A DNA stretch of 64,000 nt from Luscinia megarhynchos (GCA_034336665.1 CM067569.1:5883820-5947819); one strand, 5' to 3'. Shown: positions 22,501-34,975, counted from the stretch's first letter. Numbers and translations: made by a program. The notes: generated by a model not told the origin, from the letters alone.

Positions 22501-25500
22501 AGCTGAGTGGCTCTGCAGGGAAAAAAGGCAGAATGAGCATTTCTGAGCAAACTCAGTGTGCCAGTGAGGCATCCTCCTCTCCCTCTGTTGGCTGCTGGCA
22601 CACTGCACAGAAAGGGGGCTCTGTCAGAACAGGACCAGGCAAAATCTTTTATTTCTTTTAGGGCACAACGACGTGGAGGTGCTTTGTGTGAGGAGGGTGT
22701 CAGTGTGTGGTGCCACAGGGACCTTTACTGCTCCTCAGGGCAAAGCTGAGTCCTGATTTGTGTTGCCCAAATGGTTTCTCCATGGCCAGAAGAAGCTGGG
22801 TTTGGAGGCCCAGCCTCCTGGGGGTCAGCACCCAGAGCCTTGCCTAGGAATTTTGGGAAGCAGGAGCTGCCTTCTAGTCCCTTGAGCCATCTAGTGGTGC
22901 CTTCCTTGGCTATGGAGCAGAACATCTCACTAAAAAAACCATAAACAGCATCTCATTAATGTGAAAACAGTGATTAGTGCTAGAAGCAGGCCAGCCACAA
23001 TGAAAGCATCAGTGCTTTTAGTGGGGTTACCAAAGCAACAGGAGTTCTGGCCTGGAAATGGCAGACGAGATAAAGAGGTGGGTGCCAACATGGGATGCTC
23101 AAGGCTGAGAAGATTGGTCTGGTGTGATCTGTTTTGTGCTTTTGTCTTGGTGTTTGCAGCCCTTTGTGGATCCTCACTGAACTGGGATTTGAAAAGCAAA
23201 TCTGAACTTCCCGACCTGAAACCTCAAATCCTTTCCTGGTGGTTTTTGTACTGGAAAGCGGAAACAGAGCCTTCAGTAATTCAAAAGAGATTTAATGATC
23301 AAAGCTGCAATTAAAAGCGTGGTGAGTCATCTTACAGTCTTCCATGTGCTAAAACATCCAGGCTGTGCAAGAGATCATGTTGTCATGGCTGGTTTTACTC
23401 AAAAAAAAAAGGATATAGGAGCTGCTATTACTTCCAGCTTCAGAAACAATCTGAGTTCTGCAGACCTGACCTGTGTTTATAGAGCAGAAGAAAAGGCAAC
23501 AGTCCTGACTCCCCCATTTGTGTATTTTATTTAGTGGCTCTGTCTGAAACATCTGAATTCATTATGGTGCTTTATTACTTTTCACCTTCTTTCAGAGTGT
23601 CTGCTCTCAGTAGGAATCTTGATTTTTTTTTTCATTTACACTAACAAATTACCCACCAAAATAAATATAGAAGAGCTGATCTTTAGAGTATTAAGGGGTT
23701 TTTTTTGCTTTCTGCAGAATGCACTAACAATGAAATATTTAACTGAACTTTTCACAGTATGTGCATTTTCTCAAATTAAAATTGCAAAAGACAAGGAAAT
23801 GAAGATAAAAATACCCAACCACTCTGTTCCTCAGAAACCTCACAAGTAATCTAATATTTCTCTTTAAATCCTGGTGTTTTATTCTGCTCAATACAAAAAG
23901 CAGTGCTAAATAGAATTTGGTTTTAGTAAAGGAGAAACTTCTTCCTAAAAATATTTAGCCTGCCACACACAAAAAAGCAACTAAAAGAAAGCAGAAGAGT
24001 TGGTGACTCTCTACTGGAGAAATGTAATAAAAATTTTGATAATTTGCTACTAGTCTTGCTTTCTGTGTTCCTCACTTTCCTTCCTAGTGGCAGTGAGGTA
24101 TTTCATGTTTTATTTTCAATTTCTCATAATGGTTACAATATTCAAACTCTAACCCACTAGTATGTGATTGCCTACTTTACAAAAATCATTGCTGTAGCTT
24201 TGCTCCTACAGGTTTATTTGTGAAACAAGCTTTTTTATCTTGCCATTTTTTGACATCAAGTGCCTCCAGTCAGCGAAAGATAGATAAAAATAAATGCCAG
24301 CTTTTACAAGAATCCCAAAAGGAACATCTAATGTAAAATATAATGCAATCAAATAAATTGGTGCTTTCTTCCCCAGCTTTATCTGAAAAGAGACCTGCTC
24401 TGTATGCTGAGACAAAACAGGTTATCAGATCTAGCAAATCTTGCAAACAAGCAAATTCAAATCTCTTATCATGGATCAAATCCATTGTGGTCACTTCATT
24501 CAGTTGACACAGCACAGCTACAGAAAATGCTCTTAAATCCTTATATTACTTTACAAATTCAATTGTTTAGCAAATGAGAAGTTGAATTGCTATCTCTGTG
24601 TTTTCAGTGCATGAGAGTGGCCTTTATCTACTGCAGCCAAAGAGTTGGCACAGTTTAATGGGGAAATAGAAGAAAGCCCTGCTAAGAAAACATGGATCTT
24701 GAACTAAAGCATTTCATGGACTTTTGCTAGAGGTGGCCCAGGATGGGAAAAACATCTGATGTCTAAATTTGGAGGGAGAAGCAGTCAATTTAATAACTGG
24801 GCAATGTTTTTATCATAGCTCAACCTTGCCTTGCAATGGAGGGAATATTAGCAGAAGTGTTGAGAACTTCTCCAGAGCTTGGATATGGATTTCCAGTGAG
24901 TTTTAACAAAATCTATGAAAGTCCTGGTGCAGTCTGAGATAGTTTGTGCCTGCCCATGGGTTCAAAGAGCTGCAATTGCTCTGCTGTGTTAGAGCAATGT
25001 CTTGGTCTTGATATTAAGAGCCAGAGCAAAACCCTCTTGAGGGAAGGGCTACACTGTGCAACTATGAAATTCCAACAGGAATTCCCACCTGTCAGCCACT
25101 GGTTGGCTGAAGGCTCTGGGCTAGCATTGCTTTTATACCTTATAGGTCATTTGGCCTCACCAGTGACTTGGTGAAATTCTTATTATCCAGGCCAACAGGG
25201 AATCTTGTGAAGTGGAATGACAGGGAACCTCCAGAACTTGTAGAAAGGAGTCCCACAAGCTCATAATGTGGTTGGTAAAAAAAGATAAAAATTGTTGCAT
25301 GAATTGGAAACTTTCCTCTTTTGCCCTTACTAATTTCATTGTGCATCCCCTACTTTTCTACAACAGAAGAGAAAGTTGTAGCAATTAACTGATGATAAAG
25401 AAGTTGATGAGGGAATATGAGAATCCACTCTGTGTGCTTTTATCTTTTAATGAATCTCTGTCCTGTTCCACCATTCTGGTCCCTTCTCTAAATTTTAGCC

Positions 25501-28179
25501 ACCTCAGATATTCCAAAATCTTGTCATATATTTACTGTGATAAATGCCTTGGCCACTCCCACATCCATGCAAGGGAGGATGGCTTTGCTACCAGACATAA
25601 TCATGAGTGGATAACTTTAATCTTGATGAGAACTAAAAGCTTGACATTGAGGAGGAGGATTTTTCAAGGCTCAGGCACTGAAAACAGTGACAAAATTTGG
25701 CTCCACTGTGCTTACTTTTTATGTGTGTTCAAAAGAGGAAAAATAACTTGCATTTTAATATCAATCCAGCAATCTAAACTGAGAAGGAAGTAATTATACA
25801 TGAAAGAAATACAGTCTTTTGTAATCATGCTTTTAAAGTATCAGTTTCATTCTATCATAATATTTTTATGATTAGATTTACCTTCTAATATTTTAATAAC
25901 TTTGGTATGAAGTAAGGAAGTCCTTTGTAGCTTATCTCAGAAGTCTGTCTAGGACATTGCACTTAATGAGGTTTATAATTCAATATGTCCACATCTGCAT
26001 CTTTAATAATGCCTAACATTTAATCTTCATTGCACCACTTGAATCAAAAGATCTAAAATTAAACCTACTGCAGCTTAATCTAATAATAAACATGCATGAC
26101 ATTTTGTGCAAAATGTGTGCCTGATCAGCACGGTGCACTCTTACAATTGTATCAGATGGAGAAAAACAGGGTTTAATCAGCCAAAGGTAGATGGTGACAT
26201 TTAACTCCTGCCTGTGCATCTACTTTGGGAAGCTCTAAGACCCTGCCCCTGGAAGAAAGGGCTGGTTGTTAGATCATTACCAAATTTAGGTCAAAATCCC
26301 ACTAGTTAGAGCAGCATTTACACATACCCTTAGCTAGTGGTGGGATTTTAAGGCCCTGAAACTCCAGACAGGTAATTTTGGTACCTTCAGCAGGAGCTGT
26401 CACTCTGTATGGAGTCAGTGGTAAGATGCTCTTATTTTCCCTCATAATTAACTGGAGGATGTGAGATCCAGAGGCTCCTGAATGTTGTTTGGCTTGTCAT
26501 CTCAGCTCCCCTCACCCTTGTAAGGTGCTCTAATCCTGCTGGGACATGTTATTCCATCCTCAGGTGGGAATGGGGATCTCTCTGGATCACAGGAATAGAC
26601 TTTCAGTCACAGCCATGAGGTTGGGGGGGTTTGGTAGCCACAGCAGTAGGATTGTGCTCCTCCATTGAAGAATGAGGGTCTGATATGAGATGCAGATGGG
26701 TTTTTTGTGCCCAGGAGGAATTTTAGATGAGAAGATCTCCCTGAATTAAGGGTTTTTGCTCAGGGAGCCAGAGCAGGGGCCAACTTCTGCAAAGCTTTCT
26801 GTGGGCTCAGGGCTTTGCATGGGACCTGTGGGTTGCTGCTGTTTCTTCTCAAGTAAGTATTGCTCTGTAATCAGGTGCTGTGCTTTGGGGGCTGCAGAAG
26901 TTCTGCCTTGTGGCACAGATATTTATCTCTGGTGAAAGTGAGACAAACAAGCTGGAAAGATAATAAAACATGTAGACACAACACTTTGGAGAGCAGGCAG
27001 TGTTACAATTGTCTAGAACCTGTTCAGGTGAAATGATGAATCTGTGAAAGCTGAGCACAGGTATTTAATGAGAAGCTAAAACTTCTCATTTATCCTCTCA
27101 TTTATTCTTAGGTCAGCTACACTCGTAATCACTGTCTAAATTTGTTACAGGTGTAAAAATTAGCAATGTCTGTAAAAGATTGGAACTTACATTAGACATT
27201 GATTTAAAATATGTCTCTGTATTTAAGAGACTCTGGCTGTGGAACTGTAGAGCAGTGAAAGTCATTTTTAAAAAATGTATTTTGAGGCTGGAATGGTGAG
27301 CAAGACTGTAGCTCCTTCACCTGAGACACCTGTGTGGTAATCACAGGAAGTCCCCATGACAAATAAAAAGGCAGCTCTTCACCCAGTTCTGATCAGGAGA
27401 GTTTGAAACCAGCTGGAAATAAGATGCTTTGGAGGAGAAGAAAGACTCAGGAAAAGTCTGCTGGGGTATGGAGTCCCCTGCTGAAGCTGAACCATCACAA
27501 CTCAACTGGGCTCCATCTGACTTGAATTAAACAAGGGATGATCAAAGTCTACAAATGCCCCTGATCTCTATCAGCATGGAAAACCAAAGGTAAAAATTCT
27601 CAGTATCTTCTGCTCCTTTGAAGTCAAGAGTGAGCTCTGTGCAGTGTGTGAGGACACAAGTGCCATTTGGGCAGCTGCAGGTTTATGATGATTTTGACGT
27701 AATGTTTATGCAAGGGAGTGGGAGAAAAGCTGCATCTTGAAATTATAACTTTGCAGCTGTGGGTCCCCTCTCCTCCCCCAGACTGGTTTTATCTTTGGTA
27801 ATTGCTTTGTCTTATGGTGAGGCACAATTGCATCTAGTGAATCAGGGAAAAGCATTGTCTTAGTTTTTCTTCAGCTATAAATCACAAACTATTCCATTTT
27901 TATACAACCATTTCCCCTTCTGCCTTCCTTGCATACTAGAGAGGGAGAGCTGGAGACTCACTTGATAAAAACATCCTGAACTAAACCAGCTGGAAATAGA
28001 GAGTATAATAAGCCAGCCTGCTGTCAGCCCTCATCTATTTTTGTTTGATCTGTATCTGATGGTGATTGAAAGGCTGACTCTCAGAGTTAACCACCTTGAG
28101 GCCAACCTTGAAATCGTGGCACGTTTGGCTCCTTGATAGCATCTGAAGCATAATGTTAGATCTAGAGCACGCACAGTGC
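22501..28179. other. Unique noncoding sequence, no gene seen
   Basis: Open frames reach about 133 codons (25392-25793, plus strand) without recognisable domains. The 24.2-24.5 and 25.99-26.21 kb parts are repeat-free and A+T-rich and could be conserved elements, but nothing visible proves it. A 9-bp hairpin with a 6-nt loop lies at 27067-27090. A short segment at 26764-26852 is flanked by AG and GTAAGT, but all three forward frames are open there, so coding cannot be inferred. Confidence 0.5.
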
Positions 28180-28193
28180 AAAAAAAAAAAAAA
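28180..28193. repeat. Poly-A run, 14 nt
   Basis: An uninterrupted A run followed by CAACAAA. It interrupts an otherwise long minus-strand open frame with a phenylalanine run. No retroposon body is recognised upstream. Confidence 0.9.
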
Positions 28194-30365
28194 CAACAAA
28201 TAGAAAGCTGGCATCTTGCTACACTGCACAGCAAAGGAAAGGCAACATGGAAAGAATCTGACAGACGTGCAAGGAAATGGAAATGCTGCAGGGCAAAAGA
28301 AGAGCAGGTCCATGTGCATTAGCAGCTCTGGGCAGGATGAAGCAGTGACTTCCCCAGGGTCCAGGCTGGCTTCGTATCCAACTGCTGCTGGAAAATAATG
28401 TCCCTCCTTAGCAGAGAGGAGATTTGTCTGTGCACAGCTCAGGAGGGCTGAAATCAGAGCAGCTCCTGGAGGTAACAGGCTCTTGTTTGCTGGGGATTGG
28501 ATTAGGGTTAGGGAGAGGATGGAGAGTGTGTTAGTTAGGCATGTGTAGGATGCTTCTATAGGATGCATGAGCAGGGAAAACAAAATAAATTTTGATTATA
28601 TCAAATAAAGTCAGGAAACTGTAACAGTGACAGGTCTGCTACAGAGGAGAGAGCATTGGTTATTTTCACTTCAGTTTGTGTTTTCTGACTGACTGCCACA
28701 AATAATAACTGTGAGGCCAAAAGACACAGATCTTCAAATCATCCCTCCCTGAAAAGGAGGGAGGGGTGCTCCAGGAGTGCTGTCACTGGGGCTAGCAGCA
28801 GCAAGCCATGACAATGAGCTCCAGAAGGGAGAGTTAGCAAAGTCAGTGCACCTGCTGGAAAGACTGCTGGTTCAGCCCAGACACCAGGAATAGCAAGAGA
28901 AGGGTTGTGAGTGAATAGCTCTCAATTCATCTTCTCTGGAAATGCAAATAGGAGCTCACTTGTGTTGCCATAGGTGTAAGAGATGTCATGGGGGTTACAT
29001 AAAACATGGCTTGACTCTGGCTCAATGTGCTGTATTTGATGCAAGGTAGCATTTGAGATGCTCTCAAAATAGCATGATTAAAAAATAGTGTGCTGCTGTC
29101 ACAATAAGATATACCAAAGAGATCTAAGCATGGGGCCTGCTAGCAAATGAAAGACTTTTTAAAACAGAAGTTGCAGCTGATATAGAAATGGTTTGCTTTT
29201 TCAAAACATTTTAACATCAGTCCTATATTGGCTTCTCTAGTGGGTTTCTCACGAGGGGCTGAGGCCAGTCTCCTCTGGTATGTAATCCATAACATACCAG
29301 TGGTGCTTTCTTATGCCCTTCTGAAAGAGAAGGATTTTTCCCTTAAATGGAAAATCCATAGAAAACCATTGTGATCAATGATGAATACTTCTGTACAGGC
29401 AGCCTTTCTCTCTTGGTGTCTGTTTGATATTTTCTTTTATTCTCTCAGGAAGCAAAGCTTCTTTCAGCTTCCTGACTGAGAGAGTGGTTGTGTTTTCACC
29501 TGCACAGCTGATCCAACAAAGCTCCCCTTTGGATGGGGGGGTGAGAGGCTGCACACAGCTGGGCAGGGCTTTCTGCCTGGCCATGCACAAGGGTGAGCTG
29601 TGCCCCAGGAGATCAATATTTACCATTGGACACGCTGCTGCTGGGGAGCAGGTGGGGATGGAGGGAGGGCAGCTTTGGTAAGCAATTGGACAGGGATAGT
29701 TCTAGAGGGCAAGGAGGACTTGCCCTTCATCCTGTTTGTCCCTGGAGTTCAGTGCTAGGCTGAGCCTCAAACATGACCTTCAACTCCTTGGTGCCACAGG
29801 ACAGGAGTGATGGGCAAAGTGAGTCTGCTTGTTTATCCCACCAGCACTGCTCGAGCTAATAGGTGCAGGAAAAGGAACCTGGAATGAAAGGTTCCCAATG
29901 GCTGTCAGGAAATTTATTTTGCAGTTAACAGCCTTTGTAATGCACAGCCTAACTTTATCTCATTTCACTGTGGGTGTGCTGGAATAATTGCTCGAGTACT
30001 TTGTTAAAAAGAAAAGCTCTCCACATTTCCATTAACTCCCGGCATGGTGTCTGTCTCACTTGGCTGCACTAGGTACCATTTACAGTTCAATTTCACAGTC
30101 ATGATGGACTGAAACATATAAACCAGCTTTCTCTCCACTCCACTACTCACATGCCTTAATAAACAGAGAGATTCATAAGATCTGTTACTTTTATTTTTCC
30201 TTTGCAAGTCTATTTTTATGAATTAAATCTTGAGCATTTTTCCACTTGTGATAACCAAACTGCCAGAGGAATAAAAACAGTGTTATCTTATTCAGTAGGG
30301 TGTAATAAGCTACTATTTTAGGGTAGCAAGCCAGGCATACTGAAGTTGTTGCAAACTAAAAAGAC
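28194..30365. other. Unique noncoding sequence, no gene seen
   Basis: The 182-codon minus-strand open frame covering 28035-28583 begins with TTG, runs through low-complexity F/C/S-rich translation and has no domain I recognise. I do not call it a gene. The rest is unique-looking. Confidence 0.55.
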
Positions 30366-30381
30366 AAAAAAAAAAAAAAAA
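30366..30381. repeat. Poly-A run, 16 nt
   Basis: An uninterrupted A run, followed after a short break by a second A run at about 30387. It could be the worn tail of a plus-strand retroposed sequence or simple slippage; the preceding sequence is not recognised. Confidence 0.9.
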
Positions 30382-31666
30382 CACCTAAAAAAAAATCCAA
30401 CAACAAAGAATAGCATTGTATGATGTCAATCTACAGTATGCATGTGTTTATATAATCACATTGGAATTCACTTTGAACTTTAGCCTGGAAAATTTACTTA
30501 GTGGGGGGAAGGGGAAAGGATTTGAGTATCTAAGCACCAAAATAGCTAAGACAAAGTAGTAAAACTGTGTGGTTGGTTGTGGAGCAGAACCACGTGAAAA
30601 TGCAAAGAATCCCTTTTGTAACGGGTCGAGACAAGCAAGCCACTTGATCGTTCTGGTATGAGATAAGTACACAAGCCACGGGAAACGCTGTGTTATCCAC
30701 ATTCCTCTCTTATTGTTTTTCCAAGGGTGGTTAATTTTTGCCTTTTTAAGGAACTTTTTTTTGGTACATGGCTTGTTCTTGCTCTGCTCTCGTAATCTGA
30801 GTTTCTATGGAAAAAGAAAGGAGAGACATTACACGGGAGAAAACAGGGGTGAGAGATCTGAGCATCACACTGTCCTTTCTCCTGTGGTGTTTTTTTGGTG
30901 AAGCAAGAAGGGAAAAACAAACCCAAACCCATATTTGACCTATCAGAGCTTTTATCAGCCCTCATTCACACTGATTGAGGGGCAGTTGACTGGTCCTGGG
31001 TTCAGTACAGCTACCCACAAAAATCCTTCTCTCTGTAGGGTCTGTCCCACCTGACCCTTTGTAAAACTGAGTGTAGCAGCCTTTCTCTGTCAAGGGCATG
31101 TGAGAGAAGCATTCTGATGCCTTAACCATGTTTCTTAAAGTGTCAATACTCAGCAACTTTTTTTGGGTTACTTTGGCCAGAATAACAGAAGACCTTAACA
31201 TGCTGGTTGCTAAGTCAGAAAATTCCCTTGCTTTTGCTGATGGCATGGAAGCAGAGCCCTGCTTCAGAACCTCCCCCAGAAATCTTTGATAAAACGGAAT
31301 TTTGCATGTTGCTTTTATTTTTTTTTTTTCTCTGTATTATGTCATATCCTGTGATGGTGGTGTGACCACACCTTGGATCATACATGGCCCATTCTTCATT
31401 TGTGCTCAAGGAAAAATATCACTGTGAACAACACTAATTCAGCCTGCAGAAGGTATTTGTTATGGGCTGCTGGGTTTTTCATCTTTCTGCAGAGCAATAT
31501 AGACTTAAATTCTTAGGATTTAATCACTAGTGTCAGAACAGCTTTGCAGCCTGCCTCTCCCCTTTAAAATGCCTTTTCAATGTGTTTTTTGAGAAAGGAC
31601 AATATTTGGGATTGAATTTTCTGCTTAGACATTGAAAAGCATGTTTGTTTTTTTATTTTCTCTTAG
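30382..31666. other. Noncoding sequence with a CpG-retaining patch
   Basis: Six CpGs lie between 30592 and 30687, beginning with a CACGTG E-box at 30591-30596. The neighbouring sequence is CpG-poor. No gene or named repeat is seen. A run of about 12 T lies at 31318-31329. Confidence 0.5.
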
Positions 31667-31791
31667 TAAATGCCACCTGTCCTAAAAGGCAATTGGATGA
31701 CTTCTGTGATAAACCACCTGTGCTGTGTAATGGCACCATGATTCATTGCAGACCCTGCTATTGCAATAATAAAGCTTTTTCTAGTCAGTAG
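31667..31791 (+). other. Weak candidate terminal exon, cysteine-rich open frame
   Basis: A pyrimidine-rich tract ending TTTTCTCTTAG at 31666 looks like a good splice acceptor. Behind it a frame starting at AAT (31669) runs 40 codons to a TAG at 31789-31791. The translation has six cysteines (residues 4, 13, 20, 27, 30 and 32), ending in a CxxCxC pattern, and two N-glycosylation sequons (NAT at residue 1, NGT at residue 21). That would suit a secreted or extracellular tail. However, a 40-codon open frame is common by chance, no upstream exon is established, and I do not recognise the family. Treat it as a lead only. Confidence 0.18.
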
Positions 31792-32615
31792 TTAAGATAA
31801 TTTAATTACTTTATTTGAGCTGGAAGACATAAGCATGCAGAAACTTCCTCTGACTCACAGACTGTTTGGAAATTCACCATGACAGCCAGCATTTGCTTTA
31901 AAGTTTACTCTCCCCCCTGTTTTATTTGGTTTTAGCAAGAGCTGTTAGGATGTGTGGGCCCAGGGCAGCCCTTTGCATCTTTCCTGAGATGGGGATTTAG
32001 GAGAGAGACAAAGCAGGGTGACATTAGGTACTGCATCCCAAACCACACAGCCTGCAAATGTGAGGATGAGGAAATCATGCAGCCCTTTCCTGCTGGTTCC
32101 TTCCCTCTGAGCCTTTTGAACGCTCTCTGTGAAGCAAAGACACACAAAGAAGAGGAAGCTGATCCTAGAAAAGCTGGATTCACATTTCCAGCAGTCACAG
32201 AGGTCTGTACTCAACCCCTCAGTCTTCTGCTGTTGTAGGAACCTCTGAAATCCTCCTGACCTCCTGCATGGGGTGATCAAACACCAGAAGGGAAATGGTA
32301 AAAGACTGTGGGTGCACCTGGCTGTGCTTTGTGGCAGTGTCCTGAATCCATGGGTGACTGTGGTGCTCAGCTGCCTTGGAGCAGCAGATTCCCTGGGCTC
32401 CTCCTGGGGCTGGGGCTTGCACAGACCTGCAGGAGTGGCTCAGCACTTCTGGCTCAAATCCACACTTCTATGACGCTGCATTTAATTTTATTAAATAAAA
32501 AGCTCAGGACAGATGTTGCTTGGCTGGTTGGTTACCTCTGCACTCCACAAATTTGGAAGTGAAACATGTCTGTTAACTCAGTGCAACAAGAGAAATTAAA
32601 TAAGGCATCACCCTG
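31792..32615. other. Unique noncoding sequence, no gene seen
   Basis: Several overlapping open frames of 80-110 codons occur on both strands between 31932 and 32562, in mixed G+C sequence. None carries a recognisable domain and they contradict one another. Confidence 0.5.
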
Positions 32616-32699
32616 TGTCATTAGACCTTGTTATTTATTCCATCTAATTCACAATTCTGTGATCCTACCACTCTATGTCATCGGACCTTGTTATTCCAT
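32616..32699 (+). repeat. Imperfect two-copy repeat, 60-nt offset
   Basis: The words tgtcattagaccttgttatt (32616 onward) and tgtcatcggaccttgttatt (32677 onward, offset about 60 nt) are nearly identical, and both are followed shortly by 'attccat'. The sequence between them also resembles what follows the second copy, so this looks like an old tandem duplication with a unit of about 60 nt. No family name can be given. Confidence 0.6.
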
Positions 32700-34395
32700 G
32701 TATTTCATTACTATTTACCTGAAGCAATTTCTGCAGCCAGAGTTTTCTTCATTTGCTTCCCTCCAGGCTGCTGACTTGCTTCAGTTATGAATTTTGTAAA
32801 AAATCCAAGCTTTAACCTCATGGGTCTTGCAATATTTTTGATTCATTTGCAGTCAGTAGCAACTAAATCCTTCTCTTTCCAGTGTCTTTTGATTCTTTTG
32901 TTCTCCACTTGGAGCTCTCAGATCCTGCAGGGTTTTGGGATATCTGAACCTAGGGCCATATATTTTGTTGTCCTCTAATAAATCCTGCCTTGAGTTTTAT
33001 GGTCTTTCCTCCACTTTTGCTCAGGTTTTATTAAATTAATTTATCAGGTTCAGTTGGGTCCTGCAGACTTTTCCAAGACCTCTGTTAAAATAATACGTTG
33101 GTGCATTTCTTCTGAGTCCTGCCCTAAACCCAGCCTGTTTATCTGTAGTTATGTTTTCCACCTTCCCCTCGATTCCTTTTTTTTATTGTTTAGTCTCTTT
33201 TTATTTGCATTCCTGAGGAATTGGTTTGTACAGTTCTTTAGCTGTGGATTCCCTACCTGTTTGTAGGATGGGTTTCCAATGCAATTTTAAAATAGTTTTT
33301 CTCTTTTGAACTTTTTTTCCAAAATGGTGAGAATTTTGACTCTTTAGTCTGAAAAAAAAAAAACCAACCAAAATCCACAACCCATAAACAAAAGAAAGAG
33401 AACAACAAACCCTGCACCTGCTCTCTTCTATTTAAACCAGGACCTTTTTCTAAGGTTCTTTCACCTGATGTGCTCTGGGTTCTTCAGAACAACCTTTCTA
33501 TTCTTATTTTTCCTGCTCAACTTGAGCTGTTTTTTGCAACCAGCCTCTCCACCTCAACCTCCCCATCCTGCTCATGTGCATAAACTGATGATCATAGGGA
33601 TTCCCCCAAATGCTGCCTTAGTGACTGATCAAAAACCATGTCAGAACAAATAAAAGAGTTGATACAAGAAAGGATTAGTAATGGACATAAAGTCCTACTG
33701 TGTCCCTCTGCTAAGAGTGCCTCTGAATGCATCCTTAGGAAAACTATTTTTTCCCCCTCTGTTTTATCAGACTGCCTGGGTTTTACTGTCTTCTGCCTTT
33801 ATGCTGACAAGGATGACAGGAAACAATAGGACCTGTGTATTACAGCCTGTGTTTTTGGTCTAGATTCCTTGCCAAAATAGCTGCACTTAGCACTTGTACA
33901 GCTCTTTTCATCTTCAAAGCCTTTCACAGATCCCATGTAAACAGCCAGAGTTCCACTGATTTTGGTGGCAAAGAGCTTAGTAGCCTTCAGAAAAGGATTA
34001 TGCATTTGCATGGAAAGTAGGAATATCATCTGCTGCTCTGCTAGCTCAAATTCTATAAAGGTATCAAGCTTCAAGCTAGAAAGTGTTATTAGCTGGATGA
34101 GCTTTAGTAACTTTCCTTGTGATCAACATGCATATTGCTGGCTGTAGCTTCACTGGATGAATTGAGGATTGATTATTGAATCAATCCCTTAATGTGTTTA
34201 CAAGAAATGCAATTGCTGAGACCAACAGTATTTCTGAGTGCAATTGATTTTGATGTTTTATCTAAGCCATGTTACCTGTATGTCCTATTGCTTTTGCCAC
34301 ACATGTTCAGGCACTGCCTTGGCAGGGTTTTTTTTCAGTGTATTAACCTTTGAGATTTACTTTGTGATGTTTCAGAGTATTTAACAAATAAGACA
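32700..34395. other. T-rich noncoding sequence
   Basis: Long pyrimidine-rich stretches dominate 32.8-33.6 kb, giving leucine/phenylalanine/serine-rich spurious frames on the plus strand. A run of 12 A lies at 33352-33363. No gene or named repeat is recognised. Confidence 0.5.
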
Positions 34396-34448
34396 CTTTA
34401 TTTCACTAATACATCCTTATGCTACAAGGATGTATTAGTGAAATAAAG
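34396..34448. repeat. Perfect 23-bp inverted repeat with 7-nt loop
   Basis: The arms at 34396-34418 and 34426-34448 are exact reverse complements over 23 nt, separated by ATGCTAC (34419-34425). Pairing stops abruptly outside the arms. Either strand, if transcribed, would fold into a tight 53-nt hairpin. A perfect match of this length is not expected by chance in a window of this size, so it records a real and probably young event, or an assembly artefact. Confidence 0.95.
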
Positions 34449-34640
34449 CATATCCAAGAACATCCTAAATATATATTTATATGTATAAGTATATAAATTA
34501 TAAAAATGATAAAATTTAATATAGTAAACAATAATATCAATAAAATTAAAATTTAGTATAGTTAATATGTAATTATAAAGTTATAAATACATAGAGATAT
34601 ATAAAATATGTTGTTATATTTAATTTGGCATGCATTTAAG
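34449..34640. repeat. A+T-rich low-complexity block
   Basis: Nearly pure A/T sequence with many TATA, ATAAAT and TTAATA words directly follows the inverted repeat. It contains almost no G or C from about 34465 to 34605. It may be degenerate microsatellite-like sequence; no unit is regular enough to name. Confidence 0.85.
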
Positions 34641-34847
34641 AGGTCAAGCCCTGCTTCTTCCCCCTGCTCCTTTGCAGAACCAGGTCTATCTAGCCTGGGA
34701 TGATGTTTATCTAATCTTTTTGTCAATTATGTTCTGCTTTTACCTGTTTAGAGACTGATACCCAGTTTAGTCAGGTGACTGCTTCTATATTGAAATTAAA
34801 CCAATTGTTTCCAACTTTCCCTGTAATGTGTGTTTGTCTGTACTTAT

Positions 34848-34975
34848 GATTCTTCTTGATCTTCTCTGAACCATCTCTAAATTTTCTACAATTTTTTAGA
34901 GAGATGCTCAAATCCAGTTGCAATATTCCAGCTGAGATCTCTCAGCTGTGTGTAGAGCAGCAAGTCCACATCCCA
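34848..34975 (-). mobile_element. Old CR1 LINE fragment, internal 3' region, antisense
   Basis: The plus strand reads 'cttctctgaaccatctctaa', then 'atccagttgcaatattccag' and 'ctgagatctctcagctgtgt' and 'gtagagcag'. This follows the reverse complement of CR1 sequence ('ttctctgaac..cagaactggacacaatattccagctgaggtct..' style). It is highly diverged and truncated at both sides. It is a different copy from the 3' end at 35.7 kb. Confidence 0.65.

Noticed and set aside
26764..26852. 89-nt segment between CTCAG and a strong GTAAGT donor
   Set aside because: All three forward frames are open, so the sequence gives no coding signal. Such AG...GTAAGT pairs are frequent by chance; only spliced reads would make it an exon.
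27067..27090. 9-bp hairpin with a 6-nt loop
   Set aside because: Stem is short, A+T-rich and followed by no T run. Hairpins of this size are expected several times in the window.
28498..28514. TTAGGG-like telomeric repeat
   Set aside because: Only about two units are present (attagggttaggg), which is well within chance and too short for an interstitial telomere array.
28035..28583. Minus-strand open frame of 182 codons, the longest in the window
   Set aside because: It begins with TTG rather than ATG, includes a phenylalanine run from a poly-A tract, and shows no domain or splice context.
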